Shown here piece by piece: positions 48,841 through 58,499 of a stretch of DNA of 64,000 nt. Every line of letters starts with the position of its first letter. Positions within the stretch are counted from its first letter, which is position 1. Position numbers and translations under genes: made by a program. This DNA comes from Emydura subglobosa. Lineage: Eukaryota; Chordata; Testudines; Chelidae. Below the pieces are notes generated by a model that saw only the letters and a program-made list of their open reading frames with translations, had not been told where the DNA came from and searched no databases. The stretch is taken from the NCBI GenBank assembly GCA_007922225.1, contig ML679962.1, positions 38,889,863 through 38,953,862 on the forward strand. The letters run 5' to 3'.

Positions 48841-49380
48841 CCCCTCTCCTGGACACCTGCCCCTTCTGCAGCATGAGGGAGATGCTGGCGCACATTTACC
48901 TCGAGTGCGCCAGGCTGCAGCCCCTGTTCTGGCTCCTCCAGAACCTCCTGCTGAGGTTCTGAATGCACTTTTCCCATCACCTTTTCATCTACGCACACCC
49001 CATCCGTGGCCCCACAAAGCCGCGGGACCTCCTCGTCAACCTCCTCCTGGCCCTGGCCAAAGTGGCCATCAACAAGACGAGGGAGAAGAGGTTGGCGACT
49101 GTGGGGCCTATTCCCATTCCTCTGTCCACTCACGCATCCGGGCAGTGTTCCTCTGGGCCATGTCCGCTGACTCCTTGGCTACCTTTGCGGAGCAGTGGGC
49201 ACTGTCCAGGGTTCTCTGCTCCCTGTCCCCATCAGGTTCCCTCCATTTAGCCCTTCGACCCTCACGCCCATCTCTGTTTTCTCATTTGTTGTCCCCCATA
49301 ATAAATTGAGCCCAGGCTCAGTGGCTCCTCCCCTCAGGCTGGGGGAGGAGCTTTCAGCTGTGAGCGAGCACTCAAATAGA
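48841..49380 (+). mobile_element. 5'-truncated LINE (non-CR1) inserted at the LTR end
   Basis: The insertion is bounded by a 14-bp target duplication with one mismatch, AGCACCTTGCTACA (48827-48840) and AGCACCCTGCTACA (49381-49394). The body holds the C-terminal part of a LINE ORF and a short 3' untranslated region with AATAAA at 49300-49305. A perfect 10-bp hairpin follows (49324-49333 with 49342-49351). Duplication length and 5' truncation are typical of target-primed reverse transcription. The clade is not settled; the C-terminal cysteine-histidine motif suggests an L1/Tx1-like relative. Confidence 0.8.
48845..49255 (+). pseudogene. LINE ORF C-terminus with CCHC motif, frameshifted
   Basis: The first frame reads CPFC, then HIYLEC eleven residues later, giving a C-x2-C...H-x4-C motif of the kind found after the reverse transcriptase of several LINE clades. 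It is followed by RLQPLFWLLQNLLLRF, then a stop, then HPIRGPTKPRDLLVNLLLA and ALAKVAINKTR. The remainder (DCGAYSHSSVHSRIRAVFL, then FAEQWALSRVLCSLSPSGSL) is in another frame, so one frameshift and one stop break it. The role of this tail in a live element is thought to be nucleic acid binding. I recognise the sequence as a repeat-derived frame frequent in turtle genomes, without a firm family name. Confidence 0.7.
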
Positions 49381-49399
49381 AGCACCCTGCTACAAGTCT

Positions 49400-49485
49400 C
49401 CATTTGAAAACCTCCAGCAAAGGAGCATCCACAACCTCCCTAGGCAGTCTGTTCCATTGTCCTGTGGGTTCTACAGTGTGATTGA
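49400..49485 (-). mobile_element. CR1 LINE 3' end, second part
   Basis: Resumes directly after the displaced LTR target duplication with CCATTTGAAAACCTCCAGC and continues through CAACCTCCCTAGGCAGTCTG to TGTCCTGTGGGTTCTAC, all standard for the reverse complement of a CR1 3' region. Confidence 0.8.
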
Positions 49486-49489
49486 ATCT

Positions 49490-49920
49490 GAATCTGCAAA
49501 GCTGTGGATTTCCTTGGCAGAAATGGAGGATCTCATCCCTGATGCCTGGAATAATGGGTCTTTCTTCTATCCTGCTATCTGAAGTAGTCTGAACTGTGTG
49601 CTACATTGCTGCTATATCTTCTAGTCACTGCACCTACCCTGCCCCCCACAAATGGTTTTGATAGTTGCGAGGTAGAATTAATTCCCCTGTTCTTCTCTTA
49701 GGACAACTCCTTTAGAAAAGCTCTCCACAGGCAGAAGTTTGATGGCAGAATGCGTGGCAGTAAGCAAAGGGAATAGCATTCTTCTGAGATAAAAACTTAC
49801 TTTTTCTTTGCATTGGTGTAGACAGAGCATTAACTTGTATGGATTCAAGGCCACTCTTTCCTCTGTCAGGAACAAGTGCAACAGTTCTGGACTCATCGAG
49901 GGATGGCCCAACAAGTAGGA
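49490..49920. other. No recognised feature
   Basis: May contain the outer end of the Harbinger element that follows, but no terminal repeat is visible. Confidence 0.35.
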
Positions 49921-49924
49921 GACC

Positions 49925-51500
49925 ACGAGTATCAGTGTCAGGGTTCTGAATTGGAGGTCGAAGTAATGGAGGAGCAGAGATAACTTGTGATGGAGAGGCG
50001 TAAGAAGTATGCCAAGTGGTTAGACAAGCACATTAAATTGGAGGAGAAGCAAAGGAAGGAGAAGGAGACTGAGGGAAGAGGTGGAAGGAGGAGAAGCAGC
50101 TGTTGTCACAGTACCTCTGTCATAACCATGAGATGAGTGAGTGAACACAGAGTTTCACCGGGGACTGTTTGAAAGACCGTTGCAGTTCCTGAGCCATGGG
50201 AGCAAATTGCCAGGAACAGGAGCTCCATGGAATTGCCTCAGCACCATCCTATCACCCTACAGACCATGCTGAACCATTCCTGTGGGAGCCCAGCATTGAG
50301 TCCCAGGCCACCCCACCACAGCAATCGCAGAGTCACTCGATCCAATGTACCAGAACACTGATGAGTTCTACCATGCCAGTGAGTGGCAATGTTCTACCTA
50401 ATCCTTGCACATGCTTTCATCACGTTAGGGCAGCTGCTATGCTCACTTTTCTAGCATCAAAGAGAAAGGAATCTTTCTCTCTTTAATGCATGGATAAATG
50501 CTACATTTGATCAGAATGCAACAGCCATGGTGCACTGTGCAACAGCCCAAATGTGACATGCAACCTTGCTATTTGCCACGCAGCTCACACATGAGAGCAG
50601 AGCAAGGAAACAGGTCGTCTGCTTAATTTGTCGTTAAACTGCCTCTGGCCTGGCTGGCACGATCAGGGGATGGTTTTGTCAGCCAGCACCGCAGAGTGTA
50701 AGCTGGTTCCCCGAACGTGCACTGGTGACCCACTTGCCCACACGGAAACAGGCCAGACCTCTGGAATGCCCTGGCATCAGGCACCCTGCCCATGCATCCA
50801 ATGCAGATGTCGAGGAAGATGCCACAGCAATCCACTGGGGCACACAATGATGAACCGGTTAGTGCACGCACTCGCATGAAATGGCATGGCTGGGTATGTG
50901 CGTCCCAGCAAGCGCACATGTGTGGTTTCACAATTATTTCTAATTATGACATGCGGACAGCACAGCATTAATTGCTGTGCCAGCCACAGATTTTCCAACC
51001 CCAAGATGATTACCAACAGCTCCGTCACCGTCTGGGGTTGCCAGTTTCCAAAGGGCGACAGCAGCACGCTTCTGGACTGTTACTGGGTCTCTCCTTTGGG
51101 TGCTCTGCACTGAAGAGCCAGGGCAAGGTCCTCACACAGCTCCAGGCATGTGTCTTTCTTCACGCAGACGTCCTGGGCCCACTGCTGGTCATCCCATGTT
51201 TGCAGCACAATGTGGTCCCTTCCAGTATGTGCTTGTGTTCCTGGCCCAGAAGCAGAAGTCTAGATTGGGATCATTTGCCATTAAAAACAGCAGCAGCTCA
51301 GTCCGTATCTCCATATCCACCTGGTCCTGTCCAGTAGATGATGTTGTGCTACTCCTAACTACACGCTGCTATCTCATCATCTCTGGCCCCAAAAAAGCTT
51401 CTGAAATCCCTGCCACCATCGGCAAGCAGCCACTTGTGCAGCGGCATAAAAAAGAAACACTGACACCAGGAATATCTATAGCTGGTGCTGTAAAAGGGCC
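49925..51500. mobile_element. Decayed Harbinger (PIF) DNA transposon, limits approximate
   Basis: The right two thirds carry HARBI1-like transposase pieces on minus. The left third carries a plus-strand, charged, possibly coiled-coil segment (MERRKKYAKWLDKHIKLEE near 49995-50050) that may be the end of the Myb-like partner gene usual in these elements. The convergent layout matches the second Harbinger at 59472-61000. No terminal inverted repeats were found. Confidence 0.6.
50480..51340 (-). pseudogene. HARBI1-like Harbinger transposase, several frames
   Basis: Minus strand. An N-terminal segment (51199-51060) reads TWDDQQWAQDVCVKKDTCLE, closely similar to the WDDEQW...TFMELC segment of the other Harbinger here. 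It is followed in shifted frames by an LWKLATPD-type block (FGNWQPQT in the frame at 51055). The DDE nuclease part lies at about 50840-50640: VDCCGIFLDICIGCMG, then DARAFQRSGLF, then GEPAYTLRCWLTKP. The family usually has GDPAYPL, so the second catalytic aspartate is replaced by glutamate. At least two frameshifts and several stops make it non-functional. In a live element the protein, with a Myb-like partner, excises and inserts the transposon. Confidence 0.75.
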
Positions 51501-51539
51501 CAGTTCACAAAGCTGAAAACAATGATGAGCCAAATCATC

Positions 51540-52456
51540 TGGAAGGATGAATTTAATAAAAAATGCAAATGATAATTGGGAACAATTTAATTTAAGAACA
51601 ATTTACTAGATCCCCAAAAAGCCAAAACCCCATAACTGAAGAAGGCTGTGCTGGTTAAAAAACCAACCTGGTTGAGAGGGTAAATGAAGACAGCTGTAAA
51701 AAATAAATATATAACAAATGGAAGAAATAGGACATTAATACTAATGAATATAAATCAGAAGTTAGGAATTACAGAAAATTGATAAGGGAAGCGAAGGTAT
51801 ACAAGGAGAAATCTATGGCCAGCAGAGTTAGGACAATAAGAAGGAGTTTTTTTAAATATAGTAGAAACAAAAAGAATCATGACAATGGCATGGGTCCATG
51901 AATAGATGGAAATGGTAGAATTATCAATAATAATGCAGAAAAGGCAGAATGATTCAAGAAATATTTCTGTTCTGTATTTGGGGAAGAAACAGATGATATA
52001 GTCTCATCATATGGTGATAACACTCTTCCCACTCCACTAGTATCTCTGGAGGATGTTAAAAGTTACTATTAGACATTTTAAAATCAGCAATTCCAGATAA
52101 CTTGCATCCAAGAGTTTTCGAAGAGCTGGCTGACGAGTTCATTGGACTGTTAATGCTGATTTTCAATAAGTTTTGGATCACTGGGGAAGTTCCAGAAGGC
52201 TGGAAGAAAGCGAATGTGGTGCTTATTTTTAAACAGAATGATCTGGGTAGCTGTAGGCATGTCACCCTGACTTCGATCCCAGACAATATAATGGAGTGGC
52301 TGATACAGGACTCAATTAATAAAGAATAAAAAGGAGGGTAATGTAATTAATGCAAATCAACATGGGTTTATGGAAAATAGATCCTGTCAAACAAACTTGA
52401 TTTTTTTTTGGATGAGTTTACAATATGGTTGATAAAGGTAATAGTATTGACATAGT
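51540..52456 (+). mobile_element. CR1 LINE ORF2 remnant
   Basis: Mutated CR1 ORF2 covering the linker before the reverse transcriptase and the first reverse transcriptase boxes. Landmarks: a KKYFCSVFGEETDD-type segment (about 51957-51995), and a frame at 52102-52329 reading MHPRVFEELADEFIG, then FWITGEVPEGWKKANVV, then a degraded RPVSLTSIP box as RHVTLTSIPDNIMEW. It continues to 52456 with sequence similar to the CR1 at 11998-12262. The CR1 match stops where a Penelope-like element begins. Confidence 0.85.
52102..52329 (+). pseudogene. CR1 reverse transcriptase fragment
   Basis: A 75-codon frame from the N-terminal side of the CR1 reverse transcriptase: residues 1-12 HPRVFEELADEF, residues 23-45 with GEVPEGWKKANVV and IFK, then TLTSIPDN. 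The nominal ATG replaces what is normally I or L in IHPRVL, so it is not a true start. Stops upstream and downstream separate it from the rest of the element. No catalytic aspartate lies in this piece. Confidence 0.8.
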
Positions 52457-52690
52457 TCCAGAGGGGTAGCCATGTTAGTCTGTATACAGCAAAAACAACG
52501 AGAGTCCTGTACCACCTTAAAGACTAACAAATTTAATTTCTGCAGGCATAAGCTTTCATGGGCTGCAACCCACTTCGTCAGATGCATGAAGTGGAAACCA
52601 CAGATAGGCGGTATACAACAACAGTTGTGAATAGGCCTCATCTACTCTAATTGAATTGACTTTGTTAGCACTTGCCCTCCCCATTGTTAT
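52457..52690 (-). mobile_element. Penelope-like element fragment (LTR-like region)
   Basis: A sauropsid repeat with landmarks GGTAGCCATGTTAGTCTGTA (52467-52486) and CCACCTTAAAGACTAACAAA (52512-52531). An AAGCTTTCATGGGCTGCAACCC-like hairpin (52550-52571) and CACTTCGTCAGATGCATG follow, and then GTTAGCACTTGCCCTCCCC. I believe it derives from the LTR-like terminal region of a Penelope-like retroelement, a group known to carry hammerhead ribozymes, but the family name needs a database match. It interrupts the preceding CR1. There is no coding content. Confidence 0.6.
52541..52590 (-). ncRNA. Degenerate hammerhead-ribozyme-like motif
   Basis: On minus: CTGACGA (52581-52575), an extra A (52574), then a stem GTGGG...CCCAT (52573-52569 with 52562-52558) closed by a short loop, then GAAA (52557-52554), then GC-TTAT-GC (52553-52546). 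This reproduces the order CUGANGA, stem II, GAAA, tiny stem III of minimal hammerhead ribozymes. UGCA flanks on both sides could form a short stem I. Departures: an extra A after CUGANGA, a weakened outer stem II pair and C where the canonical U at the cleavage triplet should be. I therefore expect it to be inactive or weak. Confidence 0.5.
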
Positions 52691-52724
52691 GTTTCTCACT
52701 CTTGGATATACATATGTAGCATTA

Positions 52725-52800
52725 GTTTGGCCTGGGTTATGTGAGAAGGGATAACAGGTCAGAATAAATTCCTATCCTGAAAAAGAATCTCAAGAAAATG
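52725..52800 (+). mobile_element. Possible CR1 3' tail
   Basis: GGCCTGGGTTATGTGAGAAGG and AACAGGTCAGAATAAATTCC resemble the CR1 tail at 61950-62090 but are short and diverged. Confidence 0.4.
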
Positions 52801-52804
52801 CTTC

Positions 52805-53400
52805 ATGTTAACATCAGGGGCTTGAAGAACAAGTGTGAAATGCAATTCAAGCACAAGTGTGCAATCACGTCTTGCCATGCTAACACCGCATTCTGGCACA
52901 TCCCATCTAACACCACATACACACAGCCTCTGCCCTGTCAAAATCTGCAGTCCGAGTCTATGATCGCTCGGACACTGGTGCATGGCTGCATTCTCAGGAT
53001 AGATGTTGGACATTATTTTGCTAGAAGAACAAACATACAAGATGCTGTGATCTTTTGAAATGCATAAAACACGGTTCATTTTACCTGTGGCTCTCACCAT
53101 GGACAGCTGACATTTGAAATTAACACAACAGCTGGCGCTGCTGGCATGATTCCTGAGGCTTTCATACAGCTTTGCTCTGAGAGGGGCCATTCTGCCAGAG
53201 ATGTCTGACCAGCATAACTAAAGCAGAGAATGGTAGAGTATTTCTGTAAACCAGGCACCAGTTACTGGCAGAGCTGAAGCAACGATCTCTGTTTGCCTTT
53301 CATGGAGCAATGTATCTGCCTGTAAAATTTTTGAGGTTACATAACAGGGTCAGATGCCTCCTGAACATGGCTTGGGATGGCGCTGCAGTGCCCTGCCTCA
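52805..53400. other. No recognised feature
   Basis: Short frames on both strands (up to 143 codons) without a recognisable domain. Confidence 0.35.
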
Positions 53401-53409
53401 GTTTCCCCT

Positions 53410-53795
53410 TGTCACAGCATAGTCCTCTGTGAGTCTTTTCTCCTTTTAATTACAGACCAAACTCAGTGCAGGCCACCTTGAGCCCCAGGGTGCTCCCTAG
53501 ACTGTTCTAGCAGATCGATGCCAGTAGAGCTATTTACAAGTCCCAGCCAGCTCCCTCTCTTGCTTCTGCTGGGGAAAGGGAGCAGCGCTAATGTCAGCCA
53601 GCTCCGCCTTCCTTCAGGCTCTCTCCCCTCTTCCCAGGGCTTCCTTCCCCTCCATTTATCCGCTCCCAGCTGCTGGGTTGCTTCCCCCCCTAATTAGCCC
53701 GTCACCTGTGTCTCCACTTGTTAACTGAGCCTCTCTTTCGGTCCCAGGTAACTTGTATTGGTGGGGGTCAGCTGCTGACCCAGCACCCCATCACA
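53410..53795 (-). mobile_element. LTR-like block
   Basis: CT-rich block starting TGTCACAG and ending CCCATCACA, that is TG...CA ends with a short imperfect inverted terminus. A 4-bp flank CCCT / CCCC agrees at 3 of 4 bases. Composition resembles the solo LTR at 48441-48840. No AATAAA or coding sequence supports it, so it remains tentative. Confidence 0.4.
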
Positions 53796-53799
53796 CCCC

Positions 53800-54350
53800 C
53801 CTCAGGTGACCCCCGGGACTCCTCCCCAGGCTCTCCTGCCTCAGCGCTGCCCCTCCCTGGGGCCGGTTTACCATCCAAGCAGCATGTAAGGTGGTCCGAA
53901 AGAGAAGCCCCAACATAAGGTCCATTTCTCACCTCAGAGCAAGCAGTCATTTAAACCTCAAGACATCTCATCCCTCGACGCCCCACATACCACCCATGGG
54001 TGTCTTTGGCCATGCCCAGACTCTTCGCCAGGCCTTTGCTACCCCTCTGCCACCAGGACAACCATCCCTGCCTTCTAGCTGCAATGCAACCCTCTTTGTT
54101 CCAGTGGGACCCCCACAGCCTACCTGCTGGGAGATTCCCTTTTCCCCTTGGCTCTCTCGTCATTCCTCTGGTCCAGCTCTCCAGCCGCGGAGACCCCTGC
54201 ACTGCTCATCTGCTGTCAGCCCTTGGCTCTGGCTCTCCAGATTACAGCCAGCAAGAACCTCCCTCCGCTGCTGCTCGTCTCCAGACCTGCCTTTCTGGCC
54301 TGAGGACACCAGCCAGCCAATCCTTCTTGCTGCTCTCCGTCTTTCAGCCT
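53800..54350. other. No recognised feature (CT-rich)
   Basis: A 190-codon plus-strand frame (53891-54463) and frames opposite are low-complexity in composition and show no domain. They look like chance in CT-rich DNA. Confidence 0.35.
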
Positions 54351-54356
54351 TCGCTA

Positions 54357-54482
54357 GGATGACCACCGGCTGTCCCCATTTTATAGGGTCAGTCCCAATA
54401 TTCGGGGCTTTGTCTTACACAGGTGCCCATTACTCCCACCCCCGTCCTGATTTGTCCCCCTAGCCTTCTCCCACTGGTCAGA
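54357..54482. mobile_element. Short MITE with GGATGACCANNNG-type ends
   Basis: The left end GGATGACCACCGGCTGTCCCC and right end near CCACTGGTCAGACT are imperfect inverses. The interior TTTATAGGGTCAGTCCCAATA matches a dispersed sauropsid repeat I recognise. No coding content. Confidence 0.5.
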
Positions 54483-54799
54483 CTCAGTCTCCGGTCTCTG
54501 ACAGCTCTCACCTCCTGCCCTTCTGCTGGCTCACCAAACCCTGACCCACTGGGTCTCTCTTTTATCTAGGGCTCAAGGGGCCTCTTTTAAGCCAAGCTGT
54601 TGAGAGAGATGCGGCACAAGTACTCTGGCCCTGCTCCCTCTCATAAAGGGTCACGGTCACCCTGTAGTGGGTTACAACCAACTTGTCCAGTTTTGCAGAG
54701 TCACAGAAATGAAAATCTGCTGCATGACATGTAAAGTAAAGCAAAGTAACGCACACTGGAAAACATAATCCCAACTATACGTACAAAATAACAGGGTCT

Positions 54800-55580
54800 A
54801 AATTAGCTGTTACCGCTCAGGAAAGATCTTGGAGTCACGGTGGATGGTTCTTTGAAAACATCCACTCAGTGTCCAGCTGCAGTCAAAAAAGCTACCGATG
54901 TGAGGAACCATTCGAAAAGGGATAGATAGTAAGACAGAACATAACATAATGCCACTGTACAAATCCATGCTCCACCTGGAATACTATGTGTAGTTCCAGT
55001 CGCCCCATCTCAGAAAAGATATATTAGAAATGGAAAAGGTACAGAGAAGGGCAACAAAAATGATTAAAGGTATGGAGCAGCTTCCATGTGAGAAGAGATT
55101 AAAAAGGCTGGGGCTGTTCCGCTTGGAAAAGAGACGACTAATGGAGGATATGACAGAGGTCTATAAAATCATAGTTTTGAGAAAAAGTGTTATTTACTCC
55201 TTCACATAACACAAGAACCAGGGGCCGCTCAATGAAATGATTAGGCAGAAGATTGAAAACAAACGAAAGAAAGTGCTTCTTCACACAATGGACAGTCAAC
55301 CTGTGACATTTCTTGCCAGGGGATGTTGTATAGGTCAAAAGTATAAATGGAGGATAGGTCCCTCAATGGCTAAGATGGTCAGGGATGCAACCCATGCTCT
55401 GCGTGTCCTTAGCCTCTGACTGCCAGATGCTGGAACAGGACGACAGGGGATAAATCACTTGATTGACCTGTTCTGTTCATTCTCTTTGAAGCACCTGGCA
55501 TTGGCCACTGTCAGCAGACAGGATACTGGGCTAGATGGACCACTGGTCTGATCCAGTATGGCCGTTCTTATATCATGCAG
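54800..55580 (+). mobile_element. CR1 LINE 3' half
   Basis: Begins in the C-terminal ORF2 region (GATCTTGGAGTCACGGTGG corresponds to the LGVTVD box). It continues through CCACCTGGAATACTATGTG and CAACAAAAATGATTAAAGG-type segments to a terminus GGCCGTTCTTATATCATGC. It differs from the CR1 at 36300-37530 in its 3' end, so two CR1 subfamilies are present. Multiple stops; no intact frame. Confidence 0.88.
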
Positions 55581-55584
55581 CAGA

Positions 55585-58080
55585 TTTTCAGTTTCACTGC
55601 ATGCATGTCATAGCCACTGCTGTGTCCCAGCTCAGGGCAGGAGAATTCGAATGGCAATTTCAGTGATTCCTGTATTATACGTGTGTATTCATGCAATCTG
55701 TAAAGAATTTGAGGCTCTGTGAGCATCAGCATGTCTTAGGCCTGTAAGTTTACCACTCTTTTAAAAATCACTAAGAAATGGAGGGCCAAATCCTGTTCCC
55801 AGATAACCCACGCAAACCCCAGGGACTGAAATGGGATTGCATGCGTATACATGAGCCTGGAATTTGGAGCAGGGCCTCTGTTACTGTTTCTAAAGTGCTC
55901 TGAGATTCATGGATTAAAGGCAGTGCCATGCATGTGTAATACACTAGAAGAGAAGGATCATTATGCGCCTGCCCCCCCCTACGTCTCACACATCCTGCAG
56001 AGAGCATCACAGAGGCCACAGCTATAGGTGGCCTTGTCCATGTTCTAGCAGAACAGTTCGCTCCAGCTCTTGTGAGGTTCTGGAATGTGGGCTGGGCTGT
56101 TTGAGCGCACAGTCTCTGCTAGCGTAAGAGCGCAGAGGTTAAAGTCGTGCTCTCCTCTACAGTGCTGGCATTCCTGTAACGCTGTAAGCCACCCCACTTT
56201 TACTGCCGAAAGCCTAGAAGCAACGAGGTGCTTCCTTGTTTGAGCACACTGATTGCATTAACAATTTCAATGCAACTTGACTGATTGTGCAGAATGGCAG
56301 CAGTGTGCAGGCTCTGTTTAATAGCAGGAGTTCCCTGGTCTCAATAACGATAAGGCAGAGCGAGGGAAAAGTGTGTGCTGTAGTAGATATGTGACGATAG
56401 CCTGACACTCTCCCGCAAAGCAGCGACTGCCAGCCAGACTTCACCACTGCCCCCACATCAAATCCAAGGAGAGGACGAGTAGCTGCAGCTCCTTTTATCG
56501 TGCACTGCCTTGCTACTCTACTGATCAGTGTTAGCACCTGCTGGCACTCCTCCCCGGCATCCTGCAACCACATAATAGCAGAGCTCACTGTGCTCTGGCC
56601 CCCTGAGTACATAGCAACCAGAGCACTGGGGTCAGAGCTCAACATCGGATAGTTAGTGCCTTTAATAATCCACCCTCATCATCCTATTGTGGGCACATGA
56701 GGGGACCAATCACCTCCTCCAGGGTCCTGCTTACAGGTATAGCCTGTTTTCCTGCTGTGCGTGCAGGGGACCAGAGATACTCACAGAGGAGATCTAGGGG
56801 ATAAGAGAAGGGTTACTGACCTGAGGGTTACTGTGGCTAGTAAGATGAACCCTGTGCAGTGCGTGTGCATGGTCTAGACCAGAGTCAGAGCCCTCCCAAT
56901 GCACCAGCTGAATGAACGTAAGCCCTGGAGATCCCAACACCACACCTGGCAAGAACTCAGCCACGCTAATGTTTAGCTGTGGGGGTTTTAACCAGTGTGA
57001 AGAAGTAAACTATCAAATATGCTATTTTGCAATTATTCACAATTCTTTTCTTTAAAAATTCAAAATCTGTATTAATTGAAGCCTTGCTGGGGCTCATTCA
57101 CAAACCCACCATGCTAAAAAGCATCCTGTGGCAATGGGTTACTGTTTAATATAAAAAACCCACTCCTTCACAAATAATTATCTTGATTATAGTCAGACTG
57201 TGCGACTATCCTCATTGGTACATATAACTTTAAATGATTTCAACTCGTTAATTTCCTGACAAGTGCAATCAAGTGATAATGTAAGCTGCTTGTTAAAGTA
57301 CAGACGTCTCTGAATAAGAAATTCTCACTTCCATCATTAGGAACAAATGTTTCCTCAAAGTCAGAAGAATCAACAAAGTCTGCCTTTTGATGCTGTGCTG
57401 GAGCCTGGCAAATAAGTATCTCATCAGTCTCTTTTAGTTCTTTAATCTCTTTAATTTAAGGCACTGGCAACTTTCCAAAACAATTTACACACCTTTGTAG
57501 CACCACACATCTTCCCAGTTTTGTGTCTGCAATTTTCTTTCCCTGTCTCTGTCTAAAGAACTGCTATTCAAGGGGTAGATGGGAGCTACAGTACCTGTTA
57601 CTGATGGACTGAGTTATTAGCAATGTTTAGTGATGAACTGAAGAACTAAATACCGGAGGACAGAAGTTCTAACAAGCAGTGAGATCTTAGCACCTCTCTA
57701 TCAGACAGTGATAGATTAGCCTTGCATCTGTCATTTGCCTATGAATGCTCTCCTACTGTGCAAGAATGCATAATAAGTATTTGTTCTTGTTACCTCTCTT
57801 CCTACATGAGAAGTTTCATTTATTTTGCTTGGATTTTGTCTTGTGCCATCTGGTAACCTTATTTGCATGTACCACTTTGTGTATAGAAAAATCACAGAGT
57901 ATCCACTTTGATTTCCTCAACAAAGTGCTTAATTTTTAATAGCAGCAAGAGAGAATATCCATGGCATGGAAGAAACCCAAACAGCTGCCTCACCAGGCCC
58001 CAGACCACCTGATCTCCAGGACAGGCAATCCATCCAGTTAACCATCCAGTCACCTTCCATCTATTCCCAGGTCATTTCTA
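55585..58080. other. No recognised feature
   Basis: A 143-codon minus-strand frame (56645-56214) has no recognisable domain. Two neighbouring AT-rich stretches near 57000-57500 look single-copy. Confidence 0.4.
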
Positions 58081-58090
58081 CCCACTAAGA

Positions 58091-58497
58091 CATAGGTCCC
58101 CAAACTGAAGGACATTCATGGGGGCCAGCCCCCACAGGAGGTGGTGAAGGAACATCCCGCTCTGCTCCCAGCTGCGGCCCCAGCCTCAGTCCGTCTCCCA
58201 GCTGCGGCCCCGTTCCTTGCCTCAGACCTGCCCCCAGCCGCGGCCCCTGGCTCCCAGCCTGGCTGTGGCTCTGGGCCCGGCCCCAGCCCGGCAGTGGTTC
58301 TGCTCCCAGCTGCGGCCTCCCACCCCCAGCCTCAGCTCCCAGCCCCGACTGCAAACCAGCCACAGCTCCGCTCCCAGCCTCCATCCCTGGGCCCCAGCCT
58401 CGGCCCCGACCGTGGCCTCTGTCCCAGCCACAGCCCTGTTCCTGGCCTGGCTCCAGGGGAGCGGGCGAGGAGTGAGGTAAAACGTTTGGGGACCATG
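58091..58497. mobile_element. hAT-type GC-rich MITE with clean ends
   Basis: The left end CATAGGTCCCCAAACT and the inverse of the right end, CATGGTCCCCAAACG, agree over GGTCCCCAAAC. The flanks CACTAAGA (58083-58090) and CACTAGGC (58498-58505) agree at 6 of 8 bases, as expected for an aged 8-bp hAT target duplication. The interior is a degenerate GC-rich repeat of CCCAGC/GCGGCCCC units, the inverse of the block at 7920-8345. No transposase. The overlapping 120- and 140-codon frames arise from composition. Confidence 0.82.
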
Positions 58498-58499
58498 CA

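Noticed and set aside
48576..49133. 185-codon minus-strand frame
   Set aside because: It spans the junction between the solo LTR and the LINE, which is encoded on the other strand.
48439..49396. Apparent DNA transposon with 10-bp terminal inverted repeats
   Set aside because: The inverted ends are the LTR's own termini, the right one duplicated by the LINE insertion; target duplications explain the structure better.
53891..54463. 190-codon plus-strand frame rich in Pro, Ser and Leu
   Set aside because: CT-rich low-complexity DNA with a similar long frame in another register (54000-54362); no domain visible.
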